Shown piece by piece: positions 6,619 through 10,345 of a DNA stretch of 10,345 nucleotides. The notes beneath the pieces are model-generated. The model worked only from the letters and a program-made list of their open reading frames with translations. It was not told the origin of the DNA and made no database searches. The position numbers and the translations under genes are program-made. The first letter of the stretch is position 1. Each line of letters starts with the position of its first letter. This stretch comes from Actinomycetota bacterium (lineage in GTDB: Bacteria > Actinomycetota > Acidimicrobiia > Acidimicrobiales > Acidimicrobiaceae). Where the stretch lies: the NCBI GenBank assembly GCA_027318945.1, contig DAHVOF010000227.1, forward strand, positions 1-10,345. The letters run 5' to 3'.

Positions 6619-7260
6619 CTATTTGCCGCCTTTCACTGCATCACGAATGATCACCGTGCCGCCCTTCGGCCCCGGAACGGCTCCCTTCAGCAGAATCAGC
6701 TGCTTCTCTGGATCAGATCTGACGACCTCGAGGTTCAGAGTCGTCACCTTCTCCGAACCATACTGGCCAGCCATGCGCGTTCCCTTGAAGACCCTCGCAG
6801 GAGTTGCACAGGCGCCGATGGATCCCGGAGCGCGGTGATGCTTGTGATTGCCATGGGCACCGCCCTGGCCTTTGAAGTTGTGACGCTTCATGCCGCCGGA
6901 AAAGCCGTGGCCCTTTGAGATTGCGGTGACATCCACACGCTCACCCGCTGCAAGTAAGTCAGCCGTGAGTTCGCTACCGACGCCGATCCCACTCGTGTCA
7001 TCGACGCGCAGCTCTACAAGCTTTTTCCCCGGCTCGACACCCGCTGAACGGAAGTGACCCGCCAATGGCTTTGAAAGCTTCGACTCCTTCTTGAAGCCGA
7101 ACGTCACCTGCAAAGCCGAATAGCCGTCTGTTTCAGGCGTCTTAGCCTGAACTACCCGCACCGGGGCGATCTTAATCACAGTCACAGCGACTGCACGATT
7201 CTGGTCATCCCAGATCTGAGTCATGCCGACCTTTTCGCCGACGATCGCCTTTGTTGCCAT
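6619..7260 (-). CDS. rplC: Large subunit ribosomal protein L3 (uL3)
   Basis: L3 binds 23S rRNA early in assembly and extends a loop to the peptidyl transferase centre. The 213 residues match the usual length. Visible family features are the N-terminal VGEKVGMTQIWDD, SKGHGFSGGMKRHNFKGQ (115-132), and the loop RAPGSIGACATPARVFKG (143-160) followed by RMAGQYG. The glutamine that PrmB methylates in E. coli L3 (in GSIGQNQTP) is replaced by alanine (A152), as is usual in Actinomycetota, so this modification is not expected. The ATG at 7260 has an AGGAT ribosome-binding site. rplD starts two bases after the TAG stop, and the rplC 3' end carries its AAAGG ribosome-binding sequence. It is the first gene of the tightly packed block. 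Confidence 0.98.
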   Translation of the reverse strand: MATKAIVGEKVGMTQIWDDQNRAVAVTVIKIAPVRVVQAKTPETDGYSALQVTFGFKKESKLSKPLAGHFRSAGVEPGKKLVELRVDDTSGIGVGSELTADLLAAGERVDVTAISKGHGFSGGMKRHNFKGQGGAHGNHKHHRAPGSIGACATPARVFKGTRMAGQYGSEKVTTLNLEVVRSDPEKQLILLKGAVPGPKGGTVIIRDAVKGGK

Positions 7261-7310
7261 CGCTAAAATCCTTCGTCTTTATAATTCAGAGTGATCAATC
7301 ACACGCAAAC

Positions 7311-7336
7311 GCTCCGCTGGCTAAGCCAAACGGAGC
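7311..7336 (-). promoter_or_regulatory. Two-part hairpin upstream of rplC
   Basis: On the minus strand GCTCCG pairs with CGGAGC (6 bp), followed after a small internal loop (TT opposite G) by TGGC pairing with GCCA (4 bp) around TTA. It ends about 50 bases before the rplC ATG. There is no T-run after it, so a terminator is unlikely. A stem of this kind before rplC is where L4-mediated or other autoregulation might act, but no known motif is matched here. Confidence 0.5.
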
Positions 7337-7364
7337 TCTTGATCTGTTTTGCCAAGCGGTACCC

Positions 7365-7388
7365 GACGTAGGGGCCTACCTGGACGTC
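7365..7388 (-). promoter_or_regulatory. Inverted repeat in rpsJ-rplC spacer (upstream hairpin)
   Basis: On the minus strand GACGT and ACGTC can pair around a 14-base interior that holds a further AGG/CCT pairing; a competing fold pairs GTAG with CTAC around GCCC. The outer and inner alternatives share bases, so the element could switch between folds. No function can be assigned from sequence. Confidence 0.4.
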
Positions 7389-7464
7389 ATACTCAACGGA
7401 AGCTCAACAAAGTATAGACGGACTGCTCGGGCTTACCGCCCTAACGTCCTGAGCCTCCTACCGG

Positions 7465-7791
7465 TCAGGCACTTTGAATCTTGATCTCGATATCGACTCC
7501 TGCGGGCAGATCGAGCCTTTGCAGTGAATCCACCGTCCTCGGGGTGTGGTCGACTATGTCGAGCAGCCTCTTGTGCACTCGCATCTCGAAGTGCTCCCGG
7601 GAGTCCTTGTACTTGTGAGGGGAACGAATCACAGTGTATCGATGCAGCTCGGTTGGCAAGGGGACCGGCCCCTTCACCTTCGCCGAGGTGCGAAGAACGG
7701 TCTCCACGATCTTTTTCGTGGAGCTGTCGATCAGCTCATGATCATAAGCCTTGAGGCGGATCCTGATTCTCTGCTTGCTGCTGTCAGCCAT
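7465..7791 (-). CDS. rpsJ: Small subunit ribosomal protein S10 (uS10)
   Basis: S10 sits in the head of the 30S subunit and, as NusE, also takes part in transcription antitermination with NusB and NusG. The 108-residue protein contains the family core: QRIRIRLKAYDHELID (7-22), the GPVPLPT segment (41-47) and RSPHKYKDSREHFEMR (56-71), ending in DIEIKI. I chose the ATG at 7791 because an AAGGAT ribosome-binding site lies at the right spacing and MADSSKQRIRIRLKAYD resembles family N-termini; a TTG nine codons upstream lacks such support and would reach into the spacer. It is the first gene of the S10 operon, 118 bases after tuf and separated from rplC by an unusually long 204 bases, so it is less tightly linked to its neighbours than the rest of the cluster. 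Confidence 0.98.
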   Translation of the reverse strand: MADSSKQRIRIRLKAYDHELIDSSTKKIVETVLRTSAKVKGPVPLPTELHRYTVIRSPHKYKDSREHFEMRVHKRLLDIVDHTPRTVDSLQRLDLPAGVDIEIKIQSA

Positions 7792-7821
7792 CGCTATCCT
7801 TGGTGCTAGCTGTATCAATCA

Positions 7822-7837
7822 GCTCCATAACTGGAGC
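7822..7837 (-). promoter_or_regulatory. 6-bp stem with tetraloop upstream of rpsJ
   Basis: On the minus strand GCTCCA and TGGAGC pair perfectly around a GTTA loop, 30 bases before the chosen rpsJ start. Together with the larger stem at 7867-7889 it makes the 118-base tuf-rpsJ spacer a two-hairpin leader. It does not cover the rpsJ ribosome-binding site, so any effect on translation would be indirect. The role is unknown. Confidence 0.5.
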
Positions 7838-7866
7838 AGTAATGTTCTTAACCTGCTTCAGGCTCT

Positions 7867-7889
7867 GGCCCATCGAAAGACGATGGGCC
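7867..7889 (-). promoter_or_regulatory. Perfect 9-bp stem-loop between tuf and rpsJ
   Basis: Read on the minus strand, the arms GGCCCATCG and CGATGGGCC pair perfectly around a five-base TCTTT loop. It starts about 20 bases after the tuf stop. No run of T follows the stem (AGAGCCTGAAGC), so a classical intrinsic terminator is not supported. It may be a processing or mRNA 3'-end protection site, a weak attenuator that lowers readthrough from abundant tuf mRNA into the ribosomal genes, or a protein-binding hairpin. The pairing is seen directly; the role is inferred. Confidence 0.65.
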
Positions 7890-7909
7890 GGCAAGCCTTG
7901 ATTGCTTCC

Positions 7910-9097
7910 CTACTTGATGATCTTCGTTACTCTACCGGCGCCGACAGTGCGACCACCTTCACGGATAGCGAACCGAAGACCCTCATCCATAGCGATCGGC
8001 TTGCCTAGCTCTACCGTCATGGTGATGTTGTCGCCCGGGAGCACCATCTCGGTGCCTTCCGGCAAGGTGATGGTTCCCGTTACGTCAGTGGTTCGGAAGT
8101 AGAACTGCGGACGGTAGTTGTTGAAGAACGGCTTGTGACGACCGCCTTCCTCTTTTGACAGGACATAAACGTTCGCTTCGAAGTTCGCGTGTGGAGTGAT
8201 CGACCCCGGCTTGCAAAGAACCTGGCCACGCTCGACCTCGTTCTTCTTTGTGCCACGCAGCAAAGCCCCGATGTTGTCGCCCGCGCGACCCTCGTCAAGA
8301 AGCTTGTTGAACATCTCGACGCCCGTGCAGACAGTCTTCTGAGTATTGCGAAGACCGACGATCTCAATTTCGTCGCCGACCTTCAAAATTCCCGACTCTA
8401 CCTTTCCGGTAACGACGGTTCCACGGCCCTGGATAGTGAAAACATCCTCGATGGGCATCAGGAATGGCTTATCTATATCACGCTGCGGCTCCGGGATGTA
8501 ATCGTCCACAGCACTCATCAGCTCGAGAATCTTCGCGGTCCACTCAGGATCACCTTCAAGAGCTTTAAGTGCGGACACCCTGATCACAGGCGTGTCATCC
8601 CCAGGAAACTCGTACTCATTGAGGAGTTCTCTGACTTCGAGCTCGACAAGGTCGAGAAGCTCCTCGTCATCCACCATGTCGGCCTTGTTCAAAGCGACGA
8701 CAATGTATGGAACGCCGACCTGGCGGGCGAGGAGAACATGCTCACGGGTCTGAGGCATCGGGCCATCAGCCGCTGAAACAACAAGAATTGCGCCGTCGAC
8801 CTGGGCCGCGCCGGTGATCATGTTCTTGATGTAGTCGGCGTGACCCGGCATGTCTACGTGAGCGTAGTGACGGCGATCAGTCTCGTACTCGACGTGGGCT
8901 ATGGAAATTGTTATACCACGTGCCCTTTCTTCAGGCGCCTTATCGATCTGATCAAACGGGGTAAACTTCACGTGTGGGTTCACGCCGGCCAGCGTCTTTG
9001 TGATGGCCGCTGTGAGCGTGGTCTTTCCGTGGTCGATGTGGCCCATTGTACCCACATTGATGTGAGGCTTAGAGCGCTCAAACTTCTGCTTGGCCAT
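7910..9097 (-). CDS. tuf: Elongation factor Tu
   Basis: EF-Tu is the GTPase that carries aminoacyl-tRNA to the ribosomal A site as a ternary complex. The 395-residue length is normal. All GTP-binding motifs are present: G1 GHIDHGKT (19-26), G2 RGITIS (60-65), G3 as DMPGH (82-86), G4 NKAD (137-140) and G5 SAL (175-177). Domains II and III follow, with PFLMPIEDVF, GRGTVVTGKVE and a C-terminal GGRTVGAGRVTKI. The ATG at 9097 is chosen because MAKQKFERSKPHINVGT is the family N-terminus; a TTG three codons upstream would add residues without family support. The ribosome-binding site is poor (GGAG about 12 bases before the ATG), odd for such a highly expressed gene. An oddity is Met83 where most EF-Tu proteins have Cys in DCPGH. 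Lys and Arg residues for tRNA binding were not checked individually. Confidence 0.99.
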   Translation of the reverse strand: MAKQKFERSKPHINVGTMGHIDHGKTTLTAAITKTLAGVNPHVKFTPFDQIDKAPEERARGITISIAHVEYETDRRHYAHVDMPGHADYIKNMITGAAQVDGAILVVSAADGPMPQTREHVLLARQVGVPYIVVALNKADMVDDEELLDLVELEVRELLNEYEFPGDDTPVIRVSALKALEGDPEWTAKILELMSAVDDYIPEPQRDIDKPFLMPIEDVFTIQGRGTVVTGKVESGILKVGDEIEIVGLRNTQKTVCTGVEMFNKLLDEGRAGDNIGALLRGTKKNEVERGQVLCKPGSITPHANFEANVYVLSKEEGGRHKPFFNNYRPQFYFRTTDVTGTITLPEGTEMVLPGDNITMTVELGKPIAMDEGLRFAIREGGRTVGAGRVTKIIK

Positions 9098-9171
9098 AGT
9101 TAACAAATGCTCCGTGTGTTTAGAGCGACGCTACATGAGCGCCGGCGATACGAACAAAGAACCATTACAGA
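9098..9171 (-). other. fusA-tuf spacer
   Basis: This 74-base gap separates the fusA stop from the tuf start. Read on the minus strand it contains a small possible stem (GGCGCT, loop CATGT, AGCGTC, with one G-U pair) and a GGAG far from the tuf start. I see no convincing promoter or terminator, so fusA and tuf are probably cotranscribed. Confidence 0.5.
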
Positions 9172-10345
9172 CTACTCCCCCCGAACCCTTGCGACAATCT
9201 CTTTAGAGATTGACTCCGGAACTTCCTGGTAGGAGTTGAACTGCATAGTATAGGTAGCGCGACCCTGAGTACGCGACCTTAAATCAGTAGCGTAGCCGAA
9301 CATTTCAGAAAGTGGTACCTGAGCACGTATAACGTGACTCGCACCCCTCTGATCCATGCCCTCGACTTTTCCACGTCTGGATGACAGGTCGCCTATAACG
9401 TCGCCCATGTAATCCTCTGGCGTTACAACTTCTACTGACATTATCGGCTCCAACAGCACAGGCGATGCCTTGCGGGCGGCTTCCTTGAAAGCCATCGAGC
9501 CTGCGATCTTGAAAGCCATCTCCGATGAGTCGACCTCGTGGTAAGAACCATAGGTAAGAGTCGCCCTTACATCTACCGTCGGATATCCGGCAAGAACCCC
9601 AGAGGCAGTCGCCTCTTTGATCCCGGAGTCCACCGCAGGTATGTACTCCTTAGGTATGACGCCACCCGTGATCTTGTCCACGAACTCATAACCTCCACCA
9701 GGACCGAGAGGCTCGAGGCTGATCACTACGTGTCCGTACTGGCCCCGGCCACCGCTCTGGCGGACGTACTTCATCTCGACCTTGTCTACGCTCTTGCGAA
9801 TCGTCTCGCGGTAAGCAACCTGAGGCTTTCCAACATTCGCGTCGACTTTGAACTCCCTCAGCATCCGGTCCACAAGCACCTCAAGATGCAGTTCGCCCAT
9901 GCCGGAGATCACGGTCTGACCCGTCTCTTCATCAGTATGCACCTTGAAGGTTGGGTCCTCCTCGGACAAGGCATAGAGCGCCTTGCCAAGCTTGTCCTGG
10001 TCCGCCTTCGTCTTAGGCTCCACAGCTACGTGGATGACCGGCTCCGGAAAGGTCAGCGACTCAAGAATGACGGGTTTCTCCGGGTCACAAAGGGTGTCAC
10101 CAGTAGTGGTATTCTTGAGGCCAACCGCTGCGACTATATCGCCTGCGTGGATGCTGTCGATGTCTTCCCGGGTGTTGGCATGCATCAGCAGAAGGCGGCC
10201 GATCCTCTCCTTTTTGTCCTTGGTGGAGTTCAAGATCGTGGACCCCTTGTCCAACATTCCCGAATAGACGCGGAAATAGGTCAGCTTGCCGACATATGGG
10301 TCGCTCATGATCTTGAAAGCTAGGGCGGCAAATGGCGCGCTGTCT
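9172..10345 (-). CDS. fusA: Elongation factor G, C-terminal part (5' end outside window)
   Basis: EF-G is the GTPase that moves tRNA and mRNA through the ribosome after peptide bond formation, and helps recycle ribosomes. The reading frame is open to the window edge, giving 390 codons and a TAG stop, about 55% of a typical 700-residue EF-G. The G domain is missing. The fragment begins at the start of domain II (APFAALAFKIMSDP near residues 3-16), then domain III (the SGMGELHLEVLVDRM region), domain IV (QSGGRGQYGHV, and the tip loop GSYHEVDSSEMAF near 266-278, including the conserved His that reaches the decoding centre) and domain V (PIMSVEVVTPEDYMGDVIGDL). An internal Met at 10308 could be mistaken for a start, but the family alignment clearly continues upstream of it. 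tuf follows after 74 bases, the usual str operon order. Confidence 0.98.
   Translation of the reverse strand, partial: DSAPFAALAFKIMSDPYVGKLTYFRVYSGMLDKGSTILNSTKDKKERIGRLLLMHANTREDIDSIHAGDIVAAVGLKNTTTGDTLCDPEKPVILESLTFPEPVIHVAVEPKTKADQDKLGKALYALSEEDPTFKVHTDEETGQTVISGMGELHLEVLVDRMLREFKVDANVGKPQVAYRETIRKSVDKVEMKYVRQSGGRGQYGHVVISLEPLGPGGGYEFVDKITGGVIPKEYIPAVDSGIKEATASGVLAGYPTVDVRATLTYGSYHEVDSSEMAFKIAGSMAFKEAARKASPVLLEPIMSVEVVTPEDYMGDVIGDLSSRRGKVEGMDQRGASHVIRAQVPLSEMFGYATDLRSRTQGRATYTMQFNSYQEVPESISKEIVARVRGE

Larger units (their letters stand above)
7261..7464 (-). other. Long rpsJ-rplC spacer (possible leader)
   Basis: This 204-base gap is the longest non-coding stretch in the window; in most bacteria rpsJ and rplC lie much closer. 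Read on the minus strand it contains a GGGC/GCCC stem, a TATACT hexamer (7411-7416) without a recognisable -35 partner at 17-18 bases, two larger inverted repeats (annotated separately), a GTGAT-TG-ATCAC repeat (7291-7302) and an AGGAT ribosome-binding site (7268-7272) eight to nine bases before rplC. No credible small protein gene was seen. It could be an untranslated leader with its own promoter that controls the rplC-rpsH block, but this is inference. Confidence 0.5.

Noticed and set aside
7278..7308. Possible promoter just before rplC (TTGCGT and TATAAA on the minus strand)
   Set aside because: The spacer is 18-19 bases and the predicted start would fall within the rplC ribosome-binding site, leaving an almost leaderless message.
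7784..7828. Tiny leader peptide frame (14 codons from an ATG at 7828) overlapping the rpsJ start
   Set aside because: It has no ribosome-binding site, begins inside a hairpin arm, and has no amino-acid bias suggesting attenuation.
7867..7889. Intrinsic terminator after tuf
   Set aside because: The stem is strong but no T-run follows in the direction of transcription, so it was kept only as a stem-loop of unknown role.
9172..10308. fusA starting at the internal Met at 10308
   Set aside because: The frame stays open to the window edge and the 12 upstream codons match EF-G domain II (APFAALAFK), so the gene is truncated by the window rather than starting there.

Overview
The window is a housekeeping translation locus, the junction of the str, S10 and spc ribosomal operons, read entirely from the minus strand. 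In transcription order (high to low coordinates) it holds the 3' part of fusA, then tuf, rpsJ, rplC, rplD, rplW, rplB, rpsS, rplV, rpsC, rplP, rpmC, rpsQ, rplN, rplX, rplE, rpsN and rpsH. The window ends just after rpsH, where a ribosome-binding sequence for the next gene (expected rplF) is visible. All 18 genes are recognised by protein sequence and by the near-universal bacterial gene order. No mobile element, CRISPR array, tRNA or rRNA gene is seen.

The organism looks like a member of Actinomycetota, possibly a deep-branching class. The L3 loop reads GSIGACATP, as in actinobacterial L3. S14 is the short zinc-binding form and L24 carries a C-terminal zinc ribbon. GTG starts are frequent, composition is moderately GC-rich by eye, and S3, L22 and L4 carry long acidic C-terminal tails. 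This placement is an inference and no class can be fixed from the window alone.

Layout: 9172-10345 fusA (5' end outside the window); 9098-9171 short spacer; 7910-9097 tuf; 7792-7909 spacer with two perfect hairpins; 7465-7791 rpsJ; 7261-7464 a 204-base spacer with two further inverted repeats; 27-7260 fifteen tightly packed ribosomal protein genes, with gaps of 0-15 bases or overlaps of 1-4 bases, which implies one transcript and strong translational coupling. No gene-free stretch exceeds 300 bases.

The genes act together: EF-Tu and EF-G drive the elongation cycle on the ribosome whose large subunit (L2, L3, L4, L5, L14, L16, L22, L23, L24, L29) and small subunit (S3, S8, S10, S14, S17, S19) proteins are encoded downstream. 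Nothing here looks like a new biological system. The points worth a second look are the structured spacers around rpsJ, the acidic tails on three ribosomal proteins, and Shine-Dalgarno sequences built into the 3' ends of upstream genes.
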